Shown here in pieces: positions 16,885-25,862 of a stretch of 64,000 bases of DNA (its first letter is position 1; each line of letters begins with the position of its first letter). The DNA is taken from NCBI RefSeq assembly GCF_000156375.1, contig NZ_DS996359.1, forward strand, positions 488,867-552,866. The letters run 5' to 3'. Below the pieces are notes generated by a model, which saw only the letters and a list, made by a program, of their open reading frames with translations, had not been told where the DNA came from and made no database searches. The stretch comes from Desulfovibrio piger ATCC 29098 (GTDB taxonomy: Bacteria; Desulfobacterota; Desulfovibrionia; Desulfovibrionales; Desulfovibrionaceae). Made by a program: the position numbers and the translations under genes.

Positions 16885-18138
16885 CTAAACGTTGGGGCCG
16901 TGCGTGGCGCGCCACTGCGTGTACTGCTGGCAGTAGAGATCCTGCAGGGCCGCGATATTGGTCTCGGTATCGAACATGCGGAAGACGAGCTCGCGCCCGG
17001 TCTGGGCCATGCGCAGGGCCGCTTCGCGGTCGGAGAGCATGCGGCGGATGGCATCGGCCAGGGCGGCGGGGTCGCGCTGGGGGATGAGGTAGCCGGTCTC
17101 GCCGTCACGGATGACCTCGCCCACGCCGCAGACATCGGTGGCCACCACGGGCATGCCGCAGGAAAGGGCCTCCATGATGACGTTGGGGATGCCGTCGCGG
17201 TCGCCGTTGGTGTGCACCACGCTGGGTACCACCAGCATGTCGTGCTCTTCCATGAAGGTACGGATGCGGTCATTGGGCACGAAGCCGGGCATGTCCACCA
17301 GGTCTTCCAGATGCAGGCGCTTGCGCATCTCCACCAGCTTGCGCTTCCAGTTGCCGTCGCCCACCAGGGTCAGGCGCACGGGGAAGCCGTCGTCACGCAG
17401 ACGGGCCATGGCCGTGAGCAGCTCGGGGAAGCCCTTGGTGCGGGCAAAGCGGCCGATGGCCAGCAGGCGGTAGGGCTTCTGGAAGGGCGCGCGGCAGTCC
17501 ACGCGGCGGCCCAGGGTCAGGCCGTTGTAGATGACGTGCACCTTGTCCTTCTGGCCGGCGGGGCAGAAGCTCTGGAGCCAGGGCTTGTTGGCCATGTTGT
17601 TGGTGCGGATGAAGATGGCGTCGCGGGATTTTTCGGCCAGGATGCCGTCCTGCGGGTAGATGTCGCCCGCGCGGCCGGTGAAGGCGAAGGGGATGCCCGA
17701 CAGGCGCGAGGCCACCCAGACGGCCGTGGCGGGGCCGTTGCCCCAGGAGGAGTGCAAAAGCTCGATGCCGTCACGCTGCGCCTCTTCGGCCAGCAGGAAA
17801 CCGGCCAGGAAACACCAGAGGTTCTCGGCATAGGCTTCCAGGTTGCGCATCTTGCGGAACAGGCCGCGGCGCATCAGGGTCTTGACGGTCTCGCGGTCGC
17901 GCTTCCAGGCACGCCAGAAGGCCTTGAGCAGGCGCAGGGTCGCCACGGAGCCGAAGCGTTTGATGGGCCCGGCGTAGTTCTTCATCTCGTCGCTGCAACC
18001 GCGCAGCTTCTCGCCGTACATGGTGTAGACGCGGATATCCATGCCGCGCTGGACCAGCTGCTGGATCTCACGGAAGACGAAGGTCTCGGAGGAGAGGGGG
18101 AACCAGAGCAGGACATAGGCCATACGGGGGGACAGCAT
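16885..18138 (-). CDS. Glycosyltransferase family 4-like (GT-B)
   Basis: 417 residues. The N-terminal half has the GT4 acceptor-domain opening (VLLWFPLSSETFVFREIQQL), and the C-terminal half has the donor-binding features: AIGRFARTKGFPELL, LVGDGNWKRKL and the EX7E region within NVIMEALSCGMPVVATDVCG. GT4 enzymes transfer a sugar from a nucleotide donor with retention, usually in surface glycan or glycolipid synthesis at the inner membrane face. Start ATG 18138 follows GAGG. A terminator separates it from the oxoamine synthase upstream, so it probably has its own promoter. Acceptor and donor are unknown. Confidence 0.88.
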   Translation of the reverse strand: MLSPRMAYVLLWFPLSSETFVFREIQQLVQRGMDIRVYTMYGEKLRGCSDEMKNYAGPIKRFGSVATLRLLKAFWRAWKRDRETVKTLMRRGLFRKMRNLEAYAENLWCFLAGFLLAEEAQRDGIELLHSSWGNGPATAVWVASRLSGIPFAFTGRAGDIYPQDGILAEKSRDAIFIRTNNMANKPWLQSFCPAGQKDKVHVIYNGLTLGRRVDCRAPFQKPYRLLAIGRFARTKGFPELLTAMARLRDDGFPVRLTLVGDGNWKRKLVEMRKRLHLEDLVDMPGFVPNDRIRTFMEEHDMLVVPSVVHTNGDRDGIPNVIMEALSCGMPVVATDVCGVGEVIRDGETGYLIPQRDPAALADAIRRMLSDREAALRMAQTGRELVFRMFDTETNIAALQDLYCQQYTQWRATHGPNV

Positions 18139-18170
18139 AGGGACCTCGGATGGGCAGGATGTTGGGGAAG

Positions 18171-18199
18171 AAAAAAAAGGCCGGGCAGGGTGCCCGGCC
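18171..18199 (-). terminator. Rho-independent terminator after the oxoamine synthase
   Basis: In the minus-strand transcript a 9-bp stem GGCCGGGCA / TGCCCGGCC with a 3-nt loop is followed by a T8 run (plus-strand A-run 18171-18178). It makes the oxoamine-synthase gene effectively monocistronic. Confidence 0.9.
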
Positions 18200-18216
18200 T
18201 CGTGCTGTGCGACAGA

Positions 18217-19506
18217 CTAGGCGTTCTGTTCGTCCTGGTGCTCGCGGCGGAACTTCTCCACGATCTCCCGGGCCACGGGGATCTCTTCGACCACGGTGTC
18301 GATGGTCTTGCGGATCTGCTCTTCCGTGTGGGAGGCGGAAAGGAAGAAGCGCAGGCGGGCGGCGCCTTCCTTCACGGCGGGGAAGGTGATGGGCATCACA
18401 TAGATGCCGCGGGCAAAGAGGCGGGTGGCCAGGAAACCGCTGACCATGGAGTCGCCCACCATGATGGGCACGATGGCGTAGCCCTGGGCGGCGCCGGTAT
18501 CCAGGCCCTTTTCCTGGGCATAGTTGAGGAAGAACTGGGAGATCTTCTGCAGCTTGTGCACGCGCTCGGGCTCACGCTGCATGAGTTCCAGGGCCTTGTG
18601 GCAGGCGGCGGCCACGATGGGAGGCATGCCCACGCTGAAGACGAAGCCCGGGGAACCGTACTTGAGGTATTCCACCAGCTCCTTGCGACCGGCGATGAAA
18701 CCGCCGCAACCGCACATGGCCTTGCTGAGGGTGCTCATCCACATGTCCACTTCGTTGGCGTCGATGCCGAAGTATTCGTGCACGCCGCGGCCGGTGGCAC
18801 CCAGCACGCCGAAGGAGTGGGCCTCGTCCACCAGCAGCATGCAGTCGTACTTCTTCTTCAGTTCGATGATGCGCGGCAGGTCGGGGATGTTGCCGTCCAT
18901 GCTGAACAGGCCTTCGGTGACGATGCAGGCGCGCTTGTGCTTGCCGCGGTGTTCCTTGAGCATCTTCTCCAGAGCGTCGCAGTCGTTGTGATCGTAGGAG
19001 TAGCGGTCGGCGCCGGAAAGGCGGGCGCCCTGCATCAGGGAGTTGTGGGCAAGGCCGTCATAGAAGATGGCGTCGCGGTGACCGAAGAGGAAACCCAGGG
19101 TGGAGACGTTGGTGGCGTGGCCGCTCACATAGGCGATGCAGTCCTCGACACCGTAGAAGTCGGCCAGGGCGCGCTCGAGCTGGCGATGGGGCGGACGTTC
19201 GCCGCCCACCAGGCGGCTGGCGCCGGCGGAGCTGCCGAAGACCTTGGCGGCTTCGGTGACGGCTTCGGTGATCTCGGGATGGGTATTGAGGTCCAGATAG
19301 TCGTAGGTGGAGAAGTTGATGTACTCCTTGCCATTGATCACAGTGGTGGCCTTAGCCGCCCGCTCGTGACACAGGAAGAGCGGGTTTTCCATGCCCATCT
19401 TGGCACCCATTTCCACCATGCGCTCAAACGACAGTTTGGAGCGTAAGCGTGTGAAACTGCTGGTGCCGCTCTCCTGGGCGTTCTGGCTGGAGTGGTTTTC
19501 TTTCAT
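18217..19506 (-). CDS. PLP-dependent alpha-oxoamine synthase (AONS/serine palmitoyltransferase-like)
   Basis: 429-residue fold-type I PLP enzyme. Family residues are visible: the HNS segment at His154, VDEAHSFG (Asp227, His230) and the Schiff-base lysine in STLSKAMCGCGG (Lys262). Members condense an acyl thioester with an amino acid, with loss of CO2, to give an alpha-amino ketone: biotin (BioF), haem (HemA), sphingolipids (SPT), sulfonolipids or CAI-1 (CqsA). No biotin genes are nearby. Instead the gene is divergent from an acyltransferase-ACP-dehydratase gene, so an ACP-bound acyl chain is the likely substrate. The extended N-terminus of about 30 residues resembles SPT-type rather than minimal BioF proteins. 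The amino-acid partner is unknown. Confidence 0.82.
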   Translation of the reverse strand: MKENHSSQNAQESGTSSFTRLRSKLSFERMVEMGAKMGMENPLFLCHERAAKATTVINGKEYINFSTYDYLDLNTHPEITEAVTEAAKVFGSSAGASRLVGGERPPHRQLERALADFYGVEDCIAYVSGHATNVSTLGFLFGHRDAIFYDGLAHNSLMQGARLSGADRYSYDHNDCDALEKMLKEHRGKHKRACIVTEGLFSMDGNIPDLPRIIELKKKYDCMLLVDEAHSFGVLGATGRGVHEYFGIDANEVDMWMSTLSKAMCGCGGFIAGRKELVEYLKYGSPGFVFSVGMPPIVAAACHKALELMQREPERVHKLQKISQFFLNYAQEKGLDTGAAQGYAIVPIMVGDSMVSGFLATRLFARGIYVMPITFPAVKEGAARLRFFLSASHTEEQIRKTIDTVVEEIPVAREIVEKFRREHQDEQNA

Positions 19507-19525
19507 TCCGGATCCTCTCAGATAT

Positions 19526-19557
19526 AGTATAAAAACCGTACGTTATAGGTGACGTAC
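19526..19557 (-). promoter_or_regulatory. Oxoamine-synthase promoter with GTACGT...ACGTAC inverted repeat
   Basis: On the minus strand TATACT (plus-strand 19526-19531) is a good -10 about 20 nt before the start. The -35 area is covered by the inverted repeat GTACGT-N8-ACGTAC (19538-19557), a likely operator. No strong -35 hexamer is visible, as expected of an activated promoter. Confidence 0.45.
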
Positions 19558-19680
19558 AGTAAACGTTCCGGGCGAACTACCCGTAAAAATTGTTTTTAAC
19601 GGCTAACCATATCCCAAGAGTTTCCCCAAGGCAAGCAGGAAAGCCCTGCGGATGGCGCGGGCTGGACAAGAGCCCTAAGA

Positions 19681-19696
19681 TGGCCTAAAATTTGCT
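19681..19696 (+). promoter_or_regulatory. Possible sigma-54 promoter of the acyl-carrier/export operon
   Basis: TGGCCTAAAATTTGCT has the invariant GG and GC spaced by 12 and an intact TTGCT -12 element, but the -24 part is only TGGC. A start at about 19706 would give a ~98-nt leader to ATG 19804 that contains a GGACCC/GGGTCC hairpin. Weaker than the element at 11582. Confidence 0.4.
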
Positions 19697-19803
19697 TTTA
19701 ACATTGTGATAGAATGGCCGCGGCTCCCTTGGGCAGCGGGCTTACATACCGGACCCCTCCGGGTCCCTTACCCGCCGGTGGCGGTATTCCCGGTATCCTT
19801 ACG

Positions 19804-22800
19804 ATGCAACGACCCGAATCTTGCGGAGCGTCTGCGGCTCTCGAACTCTGGCCCCTTTCCGGGCATGAGGGCGCCGACAGCGGCGCGTCCTGCCGCCTGC
19901 TCCTCGAAGAAGCTTTCCGCCTGCCCCAGCTCCGGGGCCAGGCCCCCCGTCTCGTCCTCAGTCCCTCCGAGAGCGAACAGGCTACGGCCGCCGCGCTCGA
20001 CATGCTCCGCCCTCTGGCCGCCGCTCTTTGGCCCGGCCTTGAGCCCGAGGCCCTCCCGGCCGTCCCCGGTCCTGCTGATCTGGCCCGGCTGGCCGCCGAA
20101 GGCCGCCCCGTCCTGCTCCTCCAGCCCCGTCCCGAAGGCCTCTGGGAAGGCATGCTGCTCGCCCGCAAGGCCGAGGCGGCTGCTCCCGCGCCGGAAGTCC
20201 CTGCGCCGGAAGCTGCCGTGGTGAGCATGCCCGACATGCCCGCGCCCTCCTGTGACCCCGCGGAAGGGGAGATCGCCTGCGACGGCGTGCGCTTCGCCGA
20301 CCTGCCGCACGGCGGGGGCATCTGGCACGCAGGCTCCGTGGTGCCTTCCTGGCGCCAGGAACTGCTGGCCCTCGGGGCCCGTCCCGATGCCGCGGCCCTG
20401 GAAGCCATGGGGCAGCGGGGCATCTGGCTGCATCCGCAGGGCGACGTGCCGCCGCTGGCCGTCATGTGCTGCGGCCAGGGGGCCGTCTGGCCCGGCATGG
20501 GCCGCGAGCTCTACGACCACTTCCCGGCGGCCCGGGCCGCCATGGACCGCATCGCCCGCGCCGCCGACTGGGACGTGCTGGCCCTGCTGGACGAGACCGA
20601 TGTGGAAAAGATCGGTCTGACCCGCTGGCAGCAGCCCTATCTCTTCCTGCTGGAATACGCCCAGTGGAGCCATCTGGCCTCGCTGGGGCTGCGGCCTTCC
20701 CTCATCTGCGGGCACAGCCTGGGCGAGCTCATCGCCCTGTGCCTGGCCGGCGTCTACGAGCCGGAAGTGGCTTGGTACATCCTGGACACCCGCTCCACCC
20801 ACATGGCCGAACTGGAGGCCCGCGCCACCCGCGAGACAGGCATGATGGCCGTGCCCGCCGAGGCTTCGGTCATCGAAGAGGCCCGCAAGACCTGGCCCCA
20901 GCTCTACGTCTCCAACTACAATTCCCCGCGCCAGTTCATCATCAGCGGCCCCCGCGACGTGCTGCTGGAGGCCCGCAAGAGCCTGCGCAAACGCCGCATC
21001 CCGGCCATCATGCTCAACGTGAGCCTGGCCTTCCACCATCCCAGCATGCGCGTGCTGCGCGACATGTCCCTGCGCCGCCTCAATGCCCTGGCCATGCAGG
21101 CGCCGCAGATCCCCATGCTCAGCTGCATCACCACGCGTCCCTATCCCGACGACCAGCCCGGCATCTGCGAGCATATCGGCGACCTGGACGAGAATTCCGT
21201 GCGCTGGGTGGAATGCGTGCAGGCCATGTGGCAGCGCGACGGCATCCGGCATTTCGTGGAAGTGGGCCCGCAGGATACCCTGTGCGGTCTGGTGAACGAC
21301 ATCGAGCCTCAGGCCCTGTGCCTGGCCGCCGGCCGCAAGGGCAAGGAAGCCGAAGGCATGCGCCAGACCTGCGCGCGCCTCTATGCCCTTGGCCATCTGA
21401 CGCATGACGGCGTGGCGCGGCACCGGCAGCGCTGGCTGGACGCGGCTCCTGCTCCGGCGGCCGCATCCGCGGAGGCTCCGGCCCCGGCGGTGCGCGCGGA
21501 GGCTCCGGCCCGGGACGAGCTGCCCGAGGCCGCCCGCAAGGTGCTGGAGATCCTGGCCGCCGCCTGCGGCCGTGAGGCGGCCTCCCTGAAGCCGGAGATG
21601 GATCTGCGTTACGACCTGGCCCTGCGTTCCAGCCGCTTCCCGCTCATCGTGCAGGAAGTGGAAGAGGCGCTGGGCATCACCGTGGATTTCGAGGCCCTGC
21701 TGCATGTGGCCACCGTGGGCGACCTGCTGCGTGTGCTGGCCAGCCTTGCCCCTGCGGAGAGGGAGCCCGGGGAGGTCGCTCCCCTGAGCGCGCCGCAGCA
21801 CGGCTCTGGAGAGGATCTGCCGCCCCTGTGCTGCTTCGATCTGGGCTGCTGCGACGAGGACGGGCAGCCGCTGCCTCTGGTCCTCGACCCGGCCGCCCGG
21901 GGCATGGGCGCCCATGCCGGCGACGTGCTGGCCGTCTGGGGCCCCGATGCCCATCGTCTGCCCCTGGCCGAGCTGCTGGGCTCGCTGGCGCCCCTGGGCA
22001 TGACCTTTGCCCTGCCCGAGGCCGCGCTGGAGGATTGCCTGTCGCTGGAACGGCTGGGCGGACATCTGTACGGCCTGCCTGCCTTGACCGCCCTCACGGC
22101 CCTGCCCGAGAGCGTGCACCGTGCCTGCGGGCGTCTGGACGGCATCCTGCTGTGCGCGCCCGCGGACAGGGAACCGGACGCCGGCGAGATGGAAGCCCTG
22201 TGCCGTTCGGCCAAGGCCTGCGGGGTGCGCTATGTGTATGCCCTGCGCTGGCTGTATGCCGGTGATGCGGCCCATGCCGCGCCCTGGCAGGAAGCCGGAG
22301 AGGCGGCCGCCCGTGAGCTGGGCCTGCCCTGGCGGGTGGTCTGCGTGGACGACGGCGGTCGTCCGCCCATCCCCCGCGAGCTGGGCGATCTGCTGGCCCG
22401 GGCCCTGACGCACGGGACGTCCGACAGGGTGCTCTGGCGGCGTGCCTCGGCCGATGCCCCTGTCCGTGACTGGCAGTGGCTGGAGCGGCCGGAGCTCTTC
22501 CCGCGTGTTTTTTCCGCCGCTGTGGCGCACGAGGCCATGCCCTGGCCTGAAGCCGCACGGCCTTCTTCCCGCCAGATGCTCGCCTGCGCGCAGTTCTCCC
22601 GCTATGCCGATCCGCGCCTTGATGGGCACGGTGCCCTGCCGCAAGACGGACAGCCCTGGCTGCCCCTGAGCGAACTGCTCCAGACCATGCTGGAGACTGG
22701 CCGTTTGCAGTTGCCCTGGCTGGAGCCCACCGGTTTTTCCGACCTGCGCTTCGCGGCGCCCCTGCCCCTGCCCGCGGCCGTGACCCGGGAGTGCCGCATC

Positions 22801-23481
22801 ACGGCCCGTTCCCAGTCCTGGCTGTTGCAGGACGGCGTGATGACGCGCATGTGCCATGTGCGTCTGCAAAGCCGCGATCTGGCCCCCAACCTGCGGCGCA
22901 TCAACCATTTCTCTCCCCTGGCGCGGGGCATGGTCTTCCTGGCCGCTGCCGCGGGGAGCCTGCCGCCCCTGTGGGAGGGCGAGATGACCGCTACGGGGCC
23001 TGAGCTGCCTCTGGAAGGCTTCTATGCGGACTGCGGCATGGCGGAAGGATGGCACCTGGTGGAAGAGCTGGTCCCGGCGGGCAACGACCTGTGGCAGGGC
23101 CGCTTCGACGGCAGGGCGCAAGGCATTGCCCCGGCTGGAAAATCCGGCTATTGTAGCTTGCTGTCCGCTGTGGACGCCATTTTGCAGGCAGCCTGCCGCA
23201 TCATGGAAGATACCGTCCCCGGGGAGGAAACTGCCGGGGGCCGCCTGCTCTGGCCGCGGGGCTGGCGTCTGAGCGGTATCGGCTTCATCCGCTTCGCTGA
23301 CACGGAGCTGCTGTGCGGTGCCCGGATGCCCTGGCGCATCCAGCTGCGTCGCGGCTGGGACGATGAGCGCCTGCAGCGCTATGACGCCCAGGTCGTGGAT
23401 GCGGACGGCCGGGTGCTGCTGACATTGCACCAGATGGAATTTGAAAAGGATGTCCGGCCGCAGGAAGGCGCCGGTGCCTAA
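19804..23481 (+). CDS. Polyketide/PUFA-synthase-like megaenzyme: acyltransferase - ACP - dehydratase, no ketosynthase
   Basis: About 1,225 residues from ATG 19804; an in-frame ATG at 19714 would add 30 residues of leader-like sequence, and neither start has a strong ribosome-binding site. A region of ~170 residues without recognised motifs precedes a complete malonyl-transferase-type domain with GHSLGE (Ser305) and LAFHHPSM in the specificity loop. An ACP follows: DLALRSSRF aligns with the PUFA-synthase DLGIDSIKR motif, with Ser609 as the phosphopantetheine site. A middle region resembles an eroded ketoreductase, with no clear GxGxxG. The C-terminal double-hotdog dehydratase has candidate His942 and Asp1124 (VDAILQAA). 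No ketosynthase or thioesterase domain is visible. The divergent oxoamine synthase may provide the carbon-carbon bond formation or release step. Confidence 0.75.
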   Translation: MQRPESCGASAALELWPLSGHEGADSGASCRLLLEEAFRLPQLRGQAPRLVLSPSESEQATAAALDMLRPLAAALWPGLEPEALPAVPGPADLARLAAEGRPVLLLQPRPEGLWEGMLLARKAEAAAPAPEVPAPEAAVVSMPDMPAPSCDPAEGEIACDGVRFADLPHGGGIWHAGSVVPSWRQELLALGARPDAAALEAMGQRGIWLHPQGDVPPLAVMCCGQGAVWPGMGRELYDHFPAARAAMDRIARAADWDVLALLDETDVEKIGLTRWQQPYLFLLEYAQWSHLASLGLRPSLICGHSLGELIALCLAGVYEPEVAWYILDTRSTHMAELEARATRETGMMAVPAEASVIEEARKTWPQLYVSNYNSPRQFIISGPRDVLLEARKSLRKRRIPAIMLNVSLAFHHPSMRVLRDMSLRRLNALAMQAPQIPMLSCITTRPYPDDQPGICEHIGDLDENSVRWVECVQAMWQRDGIRHFVEVGPQDTLCGLVNDIEPQALCLAAGRKGKEAEGMRQTCARLYALGHLTHDGVARHRQRWLDAAPAPAAASAEAPAPAVRAEAPARDELPEAARKVLEILAAACGREAASLKPEMDLRYDLALRSSRFPLIVQEVEEALGITVDFEALLHVATVGDLLRVLASLAPAEREPGEVAPLSAPQHGSGEDLPPLCCFDLGCCDEDGQPLPLVLDPAARGMGAHAGDVLAVWGPDAHRLPLAELLGSLAPLGMTFALPEAALEDCLSLERLGGHLYGLPALTALTALPESVHRACGRLDGILLCAPADREPDAGEMEALCRSAKACGVRYVYALRWLYAGDAAHAAPWQEAGEAAARELGLPWRVVCVDDGGRPPIPRELGDLLARALTHGTSDRVLWRRASADAPVRDWQWLERPELFPRVFSAAVAHEAMPWPEAARPSSRQMLACAQFSRYADPRLDGHGALPQDGQPWLPLSELLQTMLETGRLQLPWLEPTGFSDLRFAAPLPLPAAVTRECRITARSQSWLLQDGVMTRMCHVRLQSRDLAPNLRRINHFSPLARGMVFLAAAAGSLPPLWEGEMTATGPELPLEGFYADCGMAEGWHLVEELVPAGNDLWQGRFDGRAQGIAPAGKSGYCSLLSAVDAILQAACRIMEDTVPGEETAGGRLLWPRGWRLSGIGFIRFADTELLCGARMPWRIQLRRGWDDERLQRYDAQVVDADGRVLLTLHQMEFEKDVRPQEGAGA

Positions 23482-23502
23482 TATTTTCGCAAGGGAATGA
23501 CC

Positions 23503-24966
23503 ATGACGAAAAAAATGGTTCGCTGGAAACAGGGGCTGGCTGTGGCGGCCTTGTGCGCCGGGATGGCGCTTTCGGGATGCGCTTCGCAGAAAGCCGGGTC
23601 CGATGCCCCGGAACTGCCTGCCAAGCACTGGCTGGAAGACGTGCCCGGTGTTCCGGTGGAGAACAAAAGCAAGCTTGAGGCCGTGATCCCCAACCTTTAT
23701 GACCCGGCCAAGAAATTCTCGTTCGAGGACTGCGTGTTCCTGACCATCCAGCAGTCACCCCTGCTGGTCAACAGCGCCGTGGAATTGGAGATCAAGCGTC
23801 TGGCCCTGACCGATGCGGTCTGGAAGTATCTGCCCGAACCCCGCATGACCGTGGAAGTGGGCAATACCCTGACCTATTACAACGAGGGCAGCAAGGACGT
23901 GCCCAGCAACTACGGTCAGGTGGTGCCGCGCATAGGCTTCTACGCGCGCTTCCCCAACCCCGTGGAATCCTATTTCAACCACCAGGCCCAGAAGATCATG
24001 GTCAACCTGGCCATCTCCACGCACCGCAAGGCCGTGGGCGAGGCCATCTACAAGGTGGCCCAGTCCTATCTGCGCCTGGAAGCCAAGGGCGAGATCCTGC
24101 GCATCCAGAAGGAGATGGCTCCCCTGGCCAAGGAAACGACCCGCTACTGGCAGCAGCTGGAGTCCGCTGACGGCCGTCGGGGCGTGGCCCTCAACGTGGC
24201 CCAGCAGCACGAACGCGAAGTGGAGCTGACCAGCGAGCGCATGAATATGGAAGAGGTCATGGAGCGCACCAGTCTCAAGATCCTGGCCGGTGTGGAACCG
24301 CAGCAGCGCCTGAACATCGACAGCAAGAGCGCCAACGACATCCTGCGCGGCTTCAACGGCAAGGATTACCGCTGGGAAGACCGCTGGCTGGTCACGGAAG
24401 ACAACCTGCTGCTGCGTTCCCAGATCCGCCTGGGCGATTACAACATCATGCTGGCCTGGGCCGAATACGTGCCCGATATGACCATCCGCGTGGACAAGAA
24501 CCCTCCCGCCGGCCAGTACCAGCCCGCTGACGGCCGCGAAGACTATTTCTGGCGCCTGACCTTCGACTTCCCGCTCATCGACTGGAACCGCCGTTACCGC
24601 GGTGTGCAGGCGGCCCGCATGAAGAAGGCCCAGGCCTTCCATGAGCTGTCGCGCAAGCGCACGGAGTACTCCAACACCTGGTTGCAGTGCGAACAGCGCG
24701 TGGCCCTGGCCGAGACCAACCGCCGCCTGGCCAAGGTCCATTTCGAGACGGCCGAGATGCGCTACAAGGAAGCCAGCATCTCCTTCGATACCGGTCTGGG
24801 CGATATGCCCGCCATGAGTTCCGCCCACGAGGCCATGGTCCAGAGCCGCATCAAGCTGATCGAAGCCGAGCTGGAACTCAAGCTGGCCAATCTGGAATGG
24901 ATGTACGTCGCCAACCTCTTGCAGGAACGCTTCCTGGGCCTTCCTGCTACGGAGATTGAAAAATAA
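23503..24966 (+). CDS. TolC-family outer-membrane efflux lipoprotein
   Basis: About 487 residues. The signal peptide ends in the lipobox LSGC, so the mature protein is acylated at its N-terminal cysteine. The remainder is two long helical, heptad-rich repeats separated by short beta segments, the outer-membrane-factor layout (FSFEDCVFLTIQQSPLLVNS at the start, then LANLEWMYVANLL near the end). ATG 23503 is spaced correctly from AAGGGA; ATG 23497 is too close. It follows the megaenzyme stop by 21 nt and overlaps the adaptor gene by 1 nt. It would form the outer-membrane channel of the exporter. Confidence 0.83.
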   Translation: MTKKMVRWKQGLAVAALCAGMALSGCASQKAGSDAPELPAKHWLEDVPGVPVENKSKLEAVIPNLYDPAKKFSFEDCVFLTIQQSPLLVNSAVELEIKRLALTDAVWKYLPEPRMTVEVGNTLTYYNEGSKDVPSNYGQVVPRIGFYARFPNPVESYFNHQAQKIMVNLAISTHRKAVGEAIYKVAQSYLRLEAKGEILRIQKEMAPLAKETTRYWQQLESADGRRGVALNVAQQHEREVELTSERMNMEEVMERTSLKILAGVEPQQRLNIDSKSANDILRGFNGKDYRWEDRWLVTEDNLLLRSQIRLGDYNIMLAWAEYVPDMTIRVDKNPPAGQYQPADGREDYFWRLTFDFPLIDWNRRYRGVQAARMKKAQAFHELSRKRTEYSNTWLQCEQRVALAETNRRLAKVHFETAEMRYKEASISFDTGLGDMPAMSSAHEAMVQSRIKLIEAELELKLANLEWMYVANLLQERFLGLPATEIEK

Positions 24967-25859
24967 TGAAAAGACTGACCGTTTTCTGGGCCCTGCTGGC
25001 CTGTCTGCTGCTGGCCGCCCCGGCTATGGCCGTGGAGACCACCGCCACCGGCAAGGTGGTGGCTACCGTGACGCGTGATGTGCGTCTGCCCTTCAATGCC
25101 GTCATCGACGAGGTCCTGGTCCGTCCCGGGGATGCCATCAAGGCCGGGGATCCGCTGGTGCGCTATCACCTGCAGGACGAGGCCGAACGCGTGCTGCAGC
25201 GCGAAGTGACCACCGGTGCCGCCACGGAAGGCCTGCGCGGCCAGATCCTCGATCTGGAACGCGAACTGGTGCAGACCCGTGCCGAGCGCAACCGTGCCAG
25301 CCAGCTGGCCGCTTCCGGGCTGGGCTCGCGTCAGGCCCTGGGGCGCCTGGAGGAAAGCGTGCGCTCCCTCCAGCACCGCATCGAGCTGACCCAGATCTCC
25401 ATCAAGAAGAACGAAGAGAGCTTCCGGGCCCGCCTGAAGGAACTGGAAGGCTATTACGGCCAGCCCATCCGCGAAGGCGAGATGCTGCCTGACCAGCTGG
25501 TGCTGACCTCGCCCATCGACGGCTATGTGCTGCAGCTCATGCCCAACCTCAATCCCGATGTGCTGCTGCCCGCCCAGGCCACGCCCGTGACCGTGGGCCA
25601 GCTGGACCCCGTGCTGATCCAGGTGCCGGTCTATGAAGGCGACCTGGGCCGCATCAAGGAAGGCGGCCATGCCCGCGTGGAGATCCCCTCGCTGGGCGAC
25701 AAGGTGTTCTCGGCCACCATCACGGAGATCTCGTGGATCTCGACCAGCATGGACGTGGCCCAGCCCTCGTATTACACGGTGAAACTGACCGTGCCCAACA
25801 GCCAGCTTGAGCTCAAGCCCGGCTTCAAGGCGCTGGTGCGCTTTGGCGCTGCCGAGTAG
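24966..25859 (+). CDS. HlyD/RND-type periplasmic adaptor (membrane fusion protein)
   Basis: 297 residues with a Sec signal peptide (MKRLTVFWALLACLLLAAPAMA). A lipoyl-like half-motif (FNAVIDEVLVRPGDAIKAGD) is followed by a coiled-coil hairpin of about residues 70-155, a second lipoyl half (LVLTSPIDGYVLQLM) and a beta-barrel region with YEGDLGRIKEGGHARVEIP. Such adaptors bridge an inner-membrane transporter and a TolC channel. Its start overlaps the TolC gene stop as TAATG, and the flippase gene begins 3 nt after its end. No RND or ABC pump gene is present. Confidence 0.85.
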   Translation: MKRLTVFWALLACLLLAAPAMAVETTATGKVVATVTRDVRLPFNAVIDEVLVRPGDAIKAGDPLVRYHLQDEAERVLQREVTTGAATEGLRGQILDLERELVQTRAERNRASQLAASGLGSRQALGRLEESVRSLQHRIELTQISIKKNEESFRARLKELEGYYGQPIREGEMLPDQLVLTSPIDGYVLQLMPNLNPDVLLPAQATPVTVGQLDPVLIQVPVYEGDLGRIKEGGHARVEIPSLGDKVFSATITEISWISTSMDVAQPSYYTVKLTVPNSQLELKPGFKALVRFGAAE

Positions 25860-25862
25860 CCC

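Noticed and set aside
19804..20400. Ketosynthase domain at the N-terminus of the megaenzyme
   Set aside because: No catalytic Cys-His-His motifs and too short; the region remains unassigned.
19768..23628. A 1,286-codon minus-strand open frame opposite the megaenzyme
   Set aside because: The plus strand shows AT, ACP and DH motifs in order; the minus frame is low-complexity shadow.
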